Positions 13,701 to 24,500 of a stretch of DNA of 64,000 nucleotides are shown piece by piece. Within the stretch, counting starts at the first letter, position 1. Each line of letters opens with the position of its first letter. Origin of the DNA: Sipunculus nudus. Lineage: Eukaryota; Annelida; Sipuncula; Golfingiida; Sipunculidae. The notes below the pieces were generated by a model. The model was not told the origin of the DNA. It saw only the letters and a program-made list of their open reading frames with translations, and made no database searches. Made by a program: the position numbers and the translations under genes. The stretch is taken from contig CM049306.1 in assembly GCA_026874595.1 (NCBI GenBank), forward strand, positions 101,943,142 through 102,007,141, written 5' to 3'.

Positions 13701-16700
13701 CTGAGCCCAAAATATTGCTCAGGTATTAAATACATAAACACCCTTGACACCTTAATTAAGACAACGTTGATATATGGAGTAAATAAAAGAAAGCTTGCAC
13801 ATAAGTTTATTGAGCTCATTTCCAGAAAGTTCACATTTTTTATTTTTTTGTTATTTTACAATGAAAAAACAAATTTGAACAGTTTTCTTTGTTATGCTTA
13901 ACATTGTAAAGAATTCATAAATTGATTATGAATTAACATATAAATGCAATATGCAAACAATACTTCAGTGTAGCCATCTTTGATAAGTAAAAGGTTTCAT
14001 AGTGAAGTTTTAAATGATCAAAATTGGCATGCATCCAGTTTTTTGAGGCAATTTAAGTATACTTTGAAATGTAGTCTTTTTGTGGTCTTCATGAATTCAG
14101 TGCAGTACTTCAGTTATTGTCTACACATGGCTACATTATTCTCAGGCATTGTTACTTCAAACAAACTTTACTTTCTTTGTGTAAAAAACCAATGGTTTAT
14201 CAATAATTCTCTGCAGTCTTTGGTATTAACATTTCTCAAAGCTGTTTGCCTTAATTTTATTGACTGCTAATTGGTCAGAGTTAATGATCCTTATGAACAT
14301 GTCTTATGGTATTAAGCACTTCTGTCTGCTGTACGCATCCATGGGATCTTGGTCAGATGGTCATCTCAGTCAGGTGTTTGAGTTTATGAGGTGGACAGCA
14401 ACCAGAGTTTTGTTGTGTATAAACTTCTGTAATGATCCTCTGTGGTGTTTTAGGTATTCCAAAGATTGCCCGTGAGGTCGGAAGAGGTCAGTATGGGGTC
14501 GTGTACGCCTGTGACTCCTGGGCTGGTTTCTCACCATGTGCTGTCAAGACTGTGGTGCCCCCTGATGACAAACATTGGAATGACCTTGCTCTGGAATTCT
14601 ACTACACAAAGTAAGTGGTCACACTTACAAATGTGCTATCCACAGCAACTTGTTATTAAAGCATAGTCCCTACATAGAGGAATTAAATATTGAAGGACGT
14701 ATAGCTCTGGTTCCACACTATAGAGGACTCTAGCATTTGTTTCTTGTAGCTGAAGACATACATAGTACAAGAGATGAATACATAGTACTCTGCCATTTTT
14801 GCACTTTCTGTAAAATTTCATAAAGGTCCTATACATGAATGTTATAAGTTTAAATACCTGTAAGTATGTATTTCAAGAATTTCTAATAAAATATAAAGTT
14901 TTATAAGTGAATAATTAATATTAATGGCCAATAAGGTGTTCAGTATTTCTGACTCATCAGAGCTATGTTTGTAATGCTCATATCTATATTCACCCATTAT
15001 GTTACCTGTGATTGTGTGTGATGTTGTTGAATATATTGCAGACTTTTGCCAGAACATGACAGAGTGGTGAATTTGCGTGGATCTGTCATTGACTACTCTT
15101 ATGGTGAGAGTTCATCTCAAGTTCTGCTGATCATGGACAGATTGCAGAGAGATCTCTACTCAGCTCTTAAATCTGGCATTGAATGGATCACCAGGTAAAT
15201 TGATAAATAACAGCATGATAAGAGGCTAGCTGTGGCAGTTTCTTTTTAAGAGAGAATTCTGTTTTAAGAAGTATGGCATGAATGCACATGCATGCCATAT
15301 TTATATGCCCTTCTATACTGGAAGTATTATGGTATACCCACTATCAAGCCTTTAACTCTGTAGTGTCGCGGCCATAACTTTCCAGGGCTTTGATGGATTT
15401 ACACAAAAGTCACCATAACTACATACCAATGGATTACCTTCCCCCTAGTTTGATTATGGGCAAAATCCACGCATATTTAATAAAGACAGAGGTTACTAGG
15501 CTACCCTGTGGTGATGCTGCATTAACTTACGAGGAATATGATGGATTTTGATAAATCTCAACAGAAAAATTAATCAATATAATAAGTCACCTAAGTTCGT
15601 TTCCAGCAAAATCCAAACATTTGATGGGGTCAGAGGTCACAAGACTTATGGATTTTCATGAAACTTAGTATAAATATTAATCTATACAGTTTCTCACCTG
15701 AATTTAATTCTCAGCAAAATTCACATGTATATTTAAAGGGCAGAGGTCACAAGACATAAGACATGAATTTGTTGTGCTCCTGTTATTTCTTTTTGTCTAT
15801 TTTAATTTTAAAGGCATGAAATAAAAAATTAATTTTAAATTCAAATTCAAATTGTCATAGGTACCGTATACTCATAAAATGAAGTACCACATTATTGTAG
15901 CCGCCAAAACGTTAACGCTGCAGACATCCAAGCTCATATCTCAGGAACCGTTTGACCAATCAGGAAAAATTTTTTACACAAATGTAGCCCTTGGATAGCT
16001 TCATATCATACACAAAAATGGTGGCGCCACCTGCAGCCATTTTTGCATAGCGTCCATCTGTTTGTCCGCGTTAGGTTAAAATCACTCATATCTCTGGGGT
16101 GGTTTGACCAAATTACCTGAAATTCGGCATGGATATACATCCCGCATAGCTTTCTTGATTTTATGACTGGTGGCGCCATCTACATTCAAGTTCCCGCAGT
16201 AGACATCCATGCTTATATCTCCGGACTCGGTTAACCAATCAGGGAAATAATTTTACACTAATGTAGCCCTTCGATAGCTTTATAACATACACAAAAATGG
16301 TGGCGCAACCTGCAGCCATTTTTGCACAGCGTCCATCTGTTTGTCTGCCTTGGGTTAAAATCACACATATCTCTGCAGTGGTTTGACCAAATTGCCTGTA
16401 ATTTGGCATGCGTATACATCCTGGATAGCTTTCTTGATTTTATGACAGGTGGTGCCACCTACATTCACGTTCACGCTGCAGACATTAATGCTTATATCTC
16501 GGGACTCGTTTGACCAATCAGGAAAAAATTTTTACACAAATGTAGCCCTTGGATAGCTTTATAACATCCACAAAAATGGTGGCGCCACCTGCAGCCATAT
16601 TTGCACAGCGTCCATCTGTTTGTCTGCCTTAGGTTATAATCACTCATATCTCTGCAGTGGTTTGACTTTTCCACATGAAATTTTGCATGTGTATACATCT

Positions 16701-19700
16701 TGGATAGTTTCTTGTTCAAATAACAGGTGGCGCCGCCTACAATCATGTTTATGTGGCAGAGATCCATTCTAATATGTAACACATGTAACTCTATTTCCCC
16801 TTGCCACTCAATCCATGCCTCACTTCACCCATCCTCTGATTTTGGCGGATACACGTAGTCGCTTGTCGACTATCCGTACTCTAGTTTCTAGAATATTCTG
16901 ATGTAGAATGTAAACAGGTTGGTATATCAACTGATTAAAATTATATTTAAGTGTAAGCATTGTAGTCACTGAAATAAGCTCCAGTTGTCTCCAAGATACT
17001 AGTAAATGGTCATTTTTTTAAAGTCTTTAATTGCATTACTTAAATTAATAACTGCTGCCTTCATCATTTAAAATATATAGAAGTACATGACAGGGTTAAA
17101 GAAAGTCTATATGAAGGTCACAGAAACATGGCAGATACACAGGCAAGTCTGGTGTACTCAACTCAGGCCTTATTGTATAGGATACTCTTTATATTACTTC
17201 AGCTGATACTGTTACAGTAGTTGACAAATGAGTAAAAGATTCAGGTCAAAATCAAAGTTAACTCACCCCTCTGCATCATGTTTATCTTTGTTTTGTTATA
17301 AATATTGTCACAAAGATTTGTCACATTATGTAAATTTATTGCCACAGTGTTTTTATATATTTTCTGTCTTTCAGTCTACAAATTGCCATTGATGTAGTAG
17401 AAGGGATTCGCTTTCTCCACAACCAGGGCTTGGTTCACAGAGATATAAAGTTGAAAAATGTCTTGGTATGTGTGAGTTCAGTGTTGATATTTAATTTTGT
17501 GAGAAGATATTGTCATATTCATTCCATGAAAAATGTTTTATGTTAATCTACTGAAAGGTTTAGCAGATACTATATTCTTGTCGGGGTTGTGCTACCTCTG
17601 TCTCCACAATCTGCACATTCAGTTCCAGAAAACTCCTCTAAAACTGCTGGACTGAATTTTTCGAAACTTTGCAAACTTAAAGGAATTCACGGGAACTAAT
17701 GCCTTAGAGACACTGGTGGTGCCCCCTACAATTGTCTTTGTATAACATCCATACATTGGTCTGTTCAGATATCTCTGGAGTGGGTTATGTATTTGCATGA
17801 AATTTTGCCTGTCCATAGATCTTGGGATATTGTTATCTTATACACAAAACTTATGGCTACACCTATTACTGTTTTGGAGTGGCATCCATATGTGTATCTG
17901 ATTTGGGTGAAAATTGTCAATTAAACCATTCAATTAATATTAAAACCAGCAGCATACATACCCAGTGCAAAGAATTTGAACAAGTTAATGCTAACAAACT
18001 GGTTTGTCACATTATATTGAATGAAGTGTCAGTTTCTAGCACTCTTTGTGATAAATGTTGATTCCATGGTGGTCATCAAATATTAAGTAAAAACTAAAAT
18101 CCTGCACCTTCAGGTCATGAAAAGGGATCAAGAACTATATTTAGGATATATTTAACATATAAAAGAGCATGAACTATTCTCACTTAAAAATGGCAGGCAG
18201 CCCTTGGGTGAATTGACTTTAGTTTTGATTGGTTAACTGCATTAATATAAAGACAAATATATATTTTTTTTGTAGCTTATCCTGTATTTTTATTATTTTT
18301 TTCAGCTTGACAAGGAAAACAGAGCTAAGATCACAGATTTAGGATTCTGTAAGCCGGAGGCCATGATGAGTGGGAGCATTGTGGGAACACCCATACACAT
18401 GGCCCCAGAATTGTTCACGGGAAATTACGACAACTCTGTGGATGTGTTTGCATTCGGGGTCCTCTTCTGGTACCTCTGTGCTGGCCATGTTAGACTGCCT
18501 TTCACGTATGAGCAGTGTCGTAGCAAGGACATGCTATGGGATTCAGTCAAACGAGGTAACTCTTTCTTTATTTTTTATGCCCCCGCCACAAAGTGGCCGG
18601 GGCATATAGTTTTACCCATGTCCGTCATTCCGTCCCTCAATCCTTCCGTCCATCCGTCCTTCCGTTATTCCGAAATAAAACAGTTGTATGGACTTTTTTC
18701 GCAATGCCTGCAGATATTGGCCTGATTTTTGATGTGTGGGCAGATAATGACCAGTTACAGATCAAGTTCGCGTTTCGTCCCGGTTGACCTATTTTTGACC
18801 GTTTTACGGCTCCTGAACATAGAAAATTTCATGAAAAATATAAATTTTCATGACAAATACACATGTACTGACTTTTTTTTGCAATACCTGCAGATATTGG
18901 CCTGATTTTTGGTGTGTGGGCAGATAATGACCAGTTACAGATCAAGTTCATGTTTTGTCCCAGTTGACCTACTTTTGACCGTTTGACGGTGCTCTAACAT
19001 AGAAAATTTCATAAAAAAGTGCACATGTACGGACTTTTTTTCGCAATGCCTGCAGATACGGGCCTGATTTTTGGTGTGTAGGCAGATAATGACTGGTTAC
19101 AGATCAAGTTCTTGTTTTGTCTCAGTTGACCTACTTTTGACCATTTGACTGCTCCTGAACATAGAAATTTTTATGAAAAATAGAAATTTTCATAACAAAT
19201 GCATATGTACCAACTTTTTTTCCTCAATGCCTGCAGATACCACCCTGATTTTTTATGTGTGGGCAGATAATGACAGTTACAGATCGAGGTCACGTTTCAT
19301 CCCGGTTGACCTACTTTTGATTGTTTTACGGCTCCTAAACAGAAAATTTCATGAAAGACAGAAATTTTTATGGAAAATGCACATGTATGGACTTTTTTTC
19401 ACACTGCCTGCAGATTCTGGCCTGATTTTTGGTGTGTTGCTTGATAATGACCCCAAACAGATCGAGTTTGCATTTTGCCCTTGTTGACCTACTTTTGACC
19501 ATATGACACCTGAAATTTTTCAAAATTTAACAAATGTTTCTAATTTGCCCCAGGCGGGGGCATTTGTGTCGTTCCGACACATCTAGTTTTTATCTTTTTT
19601 TTTACTGGAGGCTCACTTAAGTGCACTTGAAGTTTGCACCTAGAACTCCCTAGAAGTATTCTCTGAAGTGAATCATATTGTATATTTATTTTAAGTTCTA

Positions 19701-20551
19701 AAAATTCTCATTAACTTTAAGCAAACCCTGTCTGTAGGAATTGTTGAAAATATGGTGAAGGTGCAAAAAAATGCCAATACAAGCAAGATAATGCCTATAA
19801 TGTAAATGTAAAAAGTGATTATTTGAAATATAAAGTAAATGTAAACAGTAAAAGGAAGAGGCACTAAAAAATGTATTTCCTTCACTGTTTATTAGCACCA
19901 TCTGGTGATTATACTTGGAACAATGTCTGTAAATTGTACCTGTACCCAGGTACATTATTAAGTACCCAGACCTGTAACTGGGTACTATGAAAGTCCCGTA
20001 CTTGACCATCTTACAAGTACATTTACCTAGGTGCTGCCACTTGTACCTGGCCCCAACCCTGCTCAGTGGTCACAGTGGTCTTATAGGATATCATTCAGAC
20101 ATTATCACCAACCCAGCCCCAGTGTTGTGTGTGCTGCAAATGGACATTAATAGTCCTGTAAAAATAGTCACCCAAATAATGCCACACATGTTTAAGTGAT
20201 CTTTAATAAATACTAACATGTTCACTGTAGTTGGTATTTAACTAAATTATATTACATTCCATCTGTCCTTAAATAAGACAAATAGATATTGATGGACGGA
20301 TTATAAGACAGAAGTGCATGCCCAGTAAAATCCTACTTGCTGTGTTTTTAGGTGTGAGACCAGAGAGGCTGCCTCAGTTCACAGATGAATGCTGGAACCT
20401 CATGCAGGCCTGCTGGAGTGGTGACCCTGAGCAGCGCCCTCTTCTGGGCATTGTTGAACCACAACTGCTTGATATGTACAAGCGCTACAGTGACAGCGGC
20501 AGTTCATCATGTCACAAAGAGGAAAAGACGAGATCCACAGTTGGGAGATAA
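2524..20551 (+). CDS. DSTYK: Dual serine/threonine and tyrosine protein kinase (DSTYK), 5' partial
   Basis: Predicted cytoplasmic protein kinase of the DSTYK (RIPK5/dusty) family, which in vertebrates acts in receptor and cell-death signalling. Exons: 2524-3062, 3731-4499, 5593-5745, 6272-6351, 7377-7460, 8951-9048, 13294-13502, 14454-14610, 15042-15194, 17375-17465, 18306-18555, 20352-20551. All junctions are AG/GT and codon phases agree throughout, giving about 927 codons to a TAA. The long N-terminal half (visible residues 1-645) matches DSTYK-type helical sequence, including ITPKR and LRVKKYHAP. The kinase domain (about 647-910) has GRGQYGVV, the lysine in [19 protein letters not shown] in place of DFG (as in vertebrate DSTYK), [10 protein letters not shown] and a C-terminal [13 protein letters not shown]. 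An Asn/Ser/Gln-rich stretch in exon 3731-4499 (about visible residues 205-280) looks like a lineage insertion. The N-terminal exon(s) are missing from view. The open frame continuing past 4499 is intron read-through. Confidence 0.95.
5070..5290 (+). repeat. Possible SINE-derived fragment
   Basis: Holds GACCCAGGAGTGAATGGGTA followed by CTGGTTGTAGGCAGCACGC, then a run resembling CCCCAAAGACCAGGAAGGC. The AGTGAATGGGTAC-type motif is common in the body of tRNA-derived SINEs of marine invertebrates. No A/B-box tRNA head or target duplication was confirmed. It lies in the DSTYK intron between 4499 and 5593. Confidence 0.3.
9489..13183 (+). mobile_element. Family B element, interrupted by a family A insertion
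   Basis: The start TTTTTAGCTCAGGTGACT folds with the following AGTCATCTGAGCT (stem of 13 with a wobble, loop ATA). The end has CAGCTGAG (inverted repeat of the start as it appears in other copies, CTCAGCTG), then the palindrome GACCCATGGGTC, then CCTTGT at 13183. The body is split at 10614/12462 by a complete family A element; without it the copy is about 1.85 kb. Other copies are at 26433-34547 (-), 27704-30289 (+), 38016-38482 (-) and 55761-58350 (+). It lies in the DSTYK intron 9049-13293. No coding capacity was seen. Confidence 0.75.
10615..12461 (+). mobile_element. Family A element inserted in family B (Helentron-like, tandem-repeat core)
   Basis: Starts TGTATCCGCCAAAAC, which pairs with the following GTTTTGCGGATAC. 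After a (CCG)n run come about six units of about 280 bp, each with TATCTCGGGAACCGTTTGAC and two GGTGGCGCCACC palindromes, each marking a half unit. Near the 3' end the 5' arm recurs inverted in worn form (GCGGATACA). Then comes the hairpin GTAGTCG-CTTGT-CGACTAC, 12 more bases and CTAGT. The flanks join without duplication or loss to match an uninterrupted copy of the target near 27180 (minus strand). Short open frames of 60-76 codons recur per unit and are repeat artefacts. Confidence 0.85.
15355..15770 (+). repeat. Degenerate tandem repeat with GGTCACAAGAC motifs
   Basis: Three weakly similar units share a CAGAGGTCAC core followed by AAGAC or TAGGC, with AGCAAAATCCA/TTCACA-like stretches between. 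It lies in the DSTYK intron 15195-17374, just upstream of a family A element. No coding potential was seen. Confidence 0.4.
15896..16885 (+). mobile_element. Family A element, short copy
   Basis: The 5' end reads TGTAGCCGCCAAAAC (one change from the usual TGTATCC) and jumps straight into the core, so the 5' hairpin second arm and the CCG run are missing. About three core units with GGTGGCGCCACC-type palindromes follow. The 3' end has TTTTGGCGGATACA, the hairpin GTAGTCG/CGACTAT and CTCTAGT at 16885. Internal 5' deletion derivative in a DSTYK intron. Confidence 0.75.
17561..17930 (+). mobile_element. Eroded family A 5' fragment
   Basis: Begins GCAGATACTATATTC, matching the family A 5' hairpin arm and following bases. 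It continues through an equivalent of the CCGGAGAACTCCTC segment (CCAGAAAACTCCTCTAAAAC) and one diverged core unit. The 3' terminal hairpin is absent. It lies in the DSTYK intron 17466-18305. Confidence 0.5.
18576..19587 (+). mobile_element. Family E hairpin-ended element, tandem core
   Basis: Starts TATGCCCCCGCCAC, pairing with GTGGCCGGGGCAT after a 3-base loop. The core is five units of about 180 bp, each with GCAATGCCTGCAGATA- and GTTGACCTACTTTTGACC-like blocks. Near the 3' end GGCGGGGGCAT repeats the 5' arm inverted, followed by the hairpin TGTGTCG-TTC-CGACACA and TCTAGT. It sits in a T-rich target only 20 bp after the donor of DSTYK exon 18306-18555. The open frame of exon 18306-18555 runs on into its 5' hairpin, but that part is intronic. 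Confidence 0.75.
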
Positions 20552-21134
20552 TCTTACATTTGTACAGCCATAGCAGTTTTATTCCAAATATGTTTTAAAA
20601 TGTACAAAATAAGTAAGCTGGCTAAGTACAGATGAGTAACCTGGCTAAGCTGATAAGAGATAAAATCTTCTTACTCTTTGAGTCTGGTTAACTTCAGCTC
20701 AATTAGGGGTGGGGCCACACCAGAATTACCCCTTATTTATTGTGGACACATGACTAATATGCAGACTGAATCTCGGTTCCGTATAATTCGCACAAATCTT
20801 CAACACGGAATGAACCGGTATAATAAGAATACCTAGATATTATATATTTAAAACTTTTCATCAAACAGAGAGTAGATTATTCTGTTTTAATTGAAAACAA
20901 ATCAGTGTAAATTGTCAAAAAAATTTGTGTGTATTAAGATAATTCTATTTTAATGCAAAACAAATCAGTGTAATTTGTCAAAACTTCTTTTTATGTATTA
21001 CAGACAACCATAAGTTTCTAGGAAACGTACATAATTATATAAGCATTTTGTATCTAATGTAACATTGTATTATCTTAAAGTATTAAACTAAGCTCTTGCT
21101 GTGATCAAAATGAAATTAAATTTATAGATTAAAA

Positions 21135-21140
21135 AATAAA
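21135..21140 (+). terminator. Candidate polyadenylation signal for DSTYK
   Basis: AATAAA about 585 bp after the DSTYK stop, within an A/T-rich stretch. Other weaker variants exist nearby. Position and motif are the only support. Confidence 0.3.
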
Positions 21141-21235
21141 GTAATATTTGTTTTTGAAAGTATCAAACTGGAAACCAGGTATTTAACTTTGGATCATTGT
21201 CAGCAGTCTTTCAATGAGAGCTGCCTCAATGTGAA

Positions 21236-21560
21236 TTAGAAATAGGTCAAGTGAATGTTGTTAGCACTTACATTGAGGTGCCTGATACTATCAAAGTATG
21301 TGCCAGTGTTTTCTGCCCATGAATTGCACAAATATGCTTTAATATTGCATATATTCAGTTTCTGACAAATTGTCATCAGCTTTTCCTTAATCTTAGGGGC
21401 TATCATCGGAACAGGGTACAGACTTGCAAATATACACTTTTCAGGAGCCAAATTGAGAATTTGGTCTATGTATTTTCTGTGTCACAAATCTAGATATTTA
21501 GTTTGTTTATTAACAATATTGCTTTAGCTCCTTTCATCTTCTGCATGCACAAGCACCACC
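21236..21560 (-). pseudogene. Possible relic of an SGNH-hydrolase-like (transposon-type) ORF
   Basis: The minus frame ending at 21236 reads FASLYPVP, later KEKLMTIC and then FDSIRHLNVSANNIH. That spacing resembles the C-terminal half of SGNH/GDSL-like esterase domains found in some LINE and other transposon ORFs, with DSIRHLN in the place of the catalytic D-x-x-H. Upstream on the same strand, VLVHAEDERS-like sequence appears but is interrupted by stop codons. The call rests on pattern recognition alone. It could be a chance frame. Confidence 0.3.
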
Positions 21561-24500
21561 TGAGACAGTAATTATACATGTATACATTTTTCTCAAACTC
21601 TTTATGAATTGTTATTGAACAGACTTGTCTGATGACTAGCCATCATGGTGCTTGTAGAAGGAGTTACTGAAGCATTCTCTAGCTGCATTAAAATCAGCTC
21701 TACCCACCACGTGCATGTTTTTCATCTTATTTAGTTCATATCATCTAGTGAACCTTGTATCTGAAATGTTAGTCATGACAGTTCAACCTAAACTCTATTT
21801 TCATAACCTGGTGTGGCAACATAAAAAGTGGCTTCGGTATAATAAGTTGTCATTTTCAACGGATATTTCGTCATTTTCAAGAGCGTTTGTATTAGCCATG
21901 ATGTAGCTGATCCTGAGGTGCTGCTCTGTGTGTAATCAACAGATTACTTGTGTCCGACACACAGACATTCCACAATGGTGCATTATTTGGCCAGTTGAGC
22001 ACCTGGGACTCAAAGAGGTTGGGTGAAGGGATTATTTCTTTGATCTCAAGTGGTTCATGACAGCTTCGTATGTTAGTAAATCTTTACCCAACTAGATTTA
22101 TCTTCTTTAAGCACCTTCATTAATGGTCATACAGTTATTAATAGAGGGGGTCAGGTTAAATGACAAATAATGAAATACAACCTGATTGTCTTAATCCAAG
22201 AACATAAGCCTGATTTGGGGAACCCTCATAGTTGCAGCTTTGTGTCTTTTGACTTCATATATCTAGATGGCCGATTTTGTCATTTAATGGGTAAACTATT
22301 GTGTCTCAGTTTAGCCATATGGGTTTGCCACTCCCATTTTCATGGATATTTTTTTTTCCAAATGAAGACCAGGTCTTTAGTAATGTTACTAATTTGTTCA
22401 ACAAATTCCAGAAAAGAATTATTTAAGGTTAAAAAAATTACTAAATTTTATGTTGATCATATACACCATTTCAAGAACTGGAACGGTTTATTGTATTTTC
22501 CAGGCAAACTTGCAAAATCCGAGTATTGTGTCTCAACCTGGAAAAAAATTGTTTTAGCTCACAGAGGCGTCATATATTACATAATACCTGGGTTGGTATA
22601 GATGGGGATAGGTCAGTTTGGGATGTCTCTACATTTCATGGATTTACCTAATTAAAAGAGGATATCTTTAAAATAAAAAAAATATTTTAAGGCGTAGTAC
22701 ATATTCTTATGTAAGGTTGAACTAGGTGAAGCATATTTTGTGTATATCCTTTACAGGTCATATGAGTTGTAAGAGACTGTGACAGACTTAAAGAGTCACA
22801 GAGAGCTTTATTTCTGGTACATCCTCAGTGCTGAAGATATTCATATTTTTGTAGTTAGCATGTATATGTATATGCTGAAAGAAAGAAAAAATACATGCTT
22901 TTAAGATGTAATAAGCACACGTAATTTGTCAATTTAAACTGATACATTTACTAAAGTATATGCTTATAATATGCCTTGCCATTGGTACCAGTTTGTATTA
23001 TTTTCTCATTAAGTTTAACATTATTGCATTTATTGTTGTACAAATAATTTATGAGAGTGTAAACAGCGGCAGCATCATTCAAGCCAACAGTTGCCAGTTT
23101 CATCCTAGATCATTCTTGTATTAACTTTCCCATGAAAGACCTGACCAGAGTAATTATGAGCTCTGTAAAGGGCGGTTTTAAGTCTGGCCAGTAAAAACAG
23201 GTTGAATGTCTCAAAGATTTCCATTTTTATCAAATACTTTAGATATTGAAGCCTCATTTATGTTCAAGACTAACTCTCAAGCAAAATTAAAAGGGTTAAT
23301 GTCTGTGTCTTGAAAGATAGTAGATTTAGCTATATCCATTATTCAGCCTTTAAACCAGTGAAATATATGTATCGTTTTCTGATCAGCACAGACCAAAATA
23401 ATACACCAAAGCTGAGATCCTTAAGTTGCACTTAAATAAAATTTGAATGGATACCATTTATTGATTTTCCCTATAAATTAGGAATCAAATATTTCAAAGA
23501 AATTACTAAAATGCCTAAATTTCTTATTTTTGTGTAAATTTTGAGAAGTCAGTCCCTGTATTTATATGTTATATGACAGTCATTGCCTTTTATTAGTGGA
23601 AATATGTCTGTTACCCAGAACAGAAAAATTCCAAAAGAGTATAAGTAGTGATTTATCTACCTAAAATAAAGTCATCTTTTTTGTTTTTTATTTTTACAAC
23701 ACTCCAATATTAAGTTATAAGTGTTTATATTTCCATATGTAAAATGGATTGCTCCCATATGATATATTATACATTAGTGTCAGTGCATTGTCAACATATG
23801 GTGATCCTGTGTACAATGTACTGAGTTTAGATAGTATTTATTACAGTGTACACCCTGTTTATTATAAATACATATATACCTGTACATATTTACAATACTG
23901 CATTTACTTCAAAAAATACTTGTCAAACAAACATATGGTTGTATATTTGCATATATGTTTGTAAATACTGCACATATACCAAATAGGAATCACTAGTGGA
24001 TGACAGTGTGTCATAAGCCAGTATTGAGATCATGAATTTTAAATATTATTTCATTGATCAGTAATTTTGAAATGTATTTACCTGTAAGTGGTAAAGACAT
24101 GGAATAACAGAACTGAAGAGTACACATTCAGTTCTTGAACAAAAAAAATGTTTGTGCCGAAATAGTTTTAATCATATTGAATTGCTGAAGGATTTGAATT
24201 ACAGAATTGAAGATAACACAAGATAATTGAGCTTCTTTCAAGGTTAAAATTATTATTTCATTACCAATTTATTTTGTAATATATTAAACTGGTATAAGCA
24301 TTTAAATACTGAACACAAGACTGCAGATTCAAATCTACTTACTTCAAAGGCGAGGATGGGAGGGATTTAGACATCTTACTACAGAAATAAAGACAGCAGA
24401 ATCAGTTTACCAGGTAATTTGACCTTAGCATTGCTTGTCATAGATCTACCTTCATACTCATACAGCAGGTGCTGTCAGCTATCTGCTTTGGTGCTAATAA

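Noticed and set aside
18556-18725. Extension of the kinase exon frame into proline/serine-rich sequence
   Set aside because: The frame runs into the family E element after a good GTAACT donor, and the next exon at 20352 restores the family sequence.
22170-22601. 143-codon open frame on +
   Set aside because: Cys/Phe/His-rich composition typical of chance AT-rich frames, with no domain and no exon signals that fit a gene.
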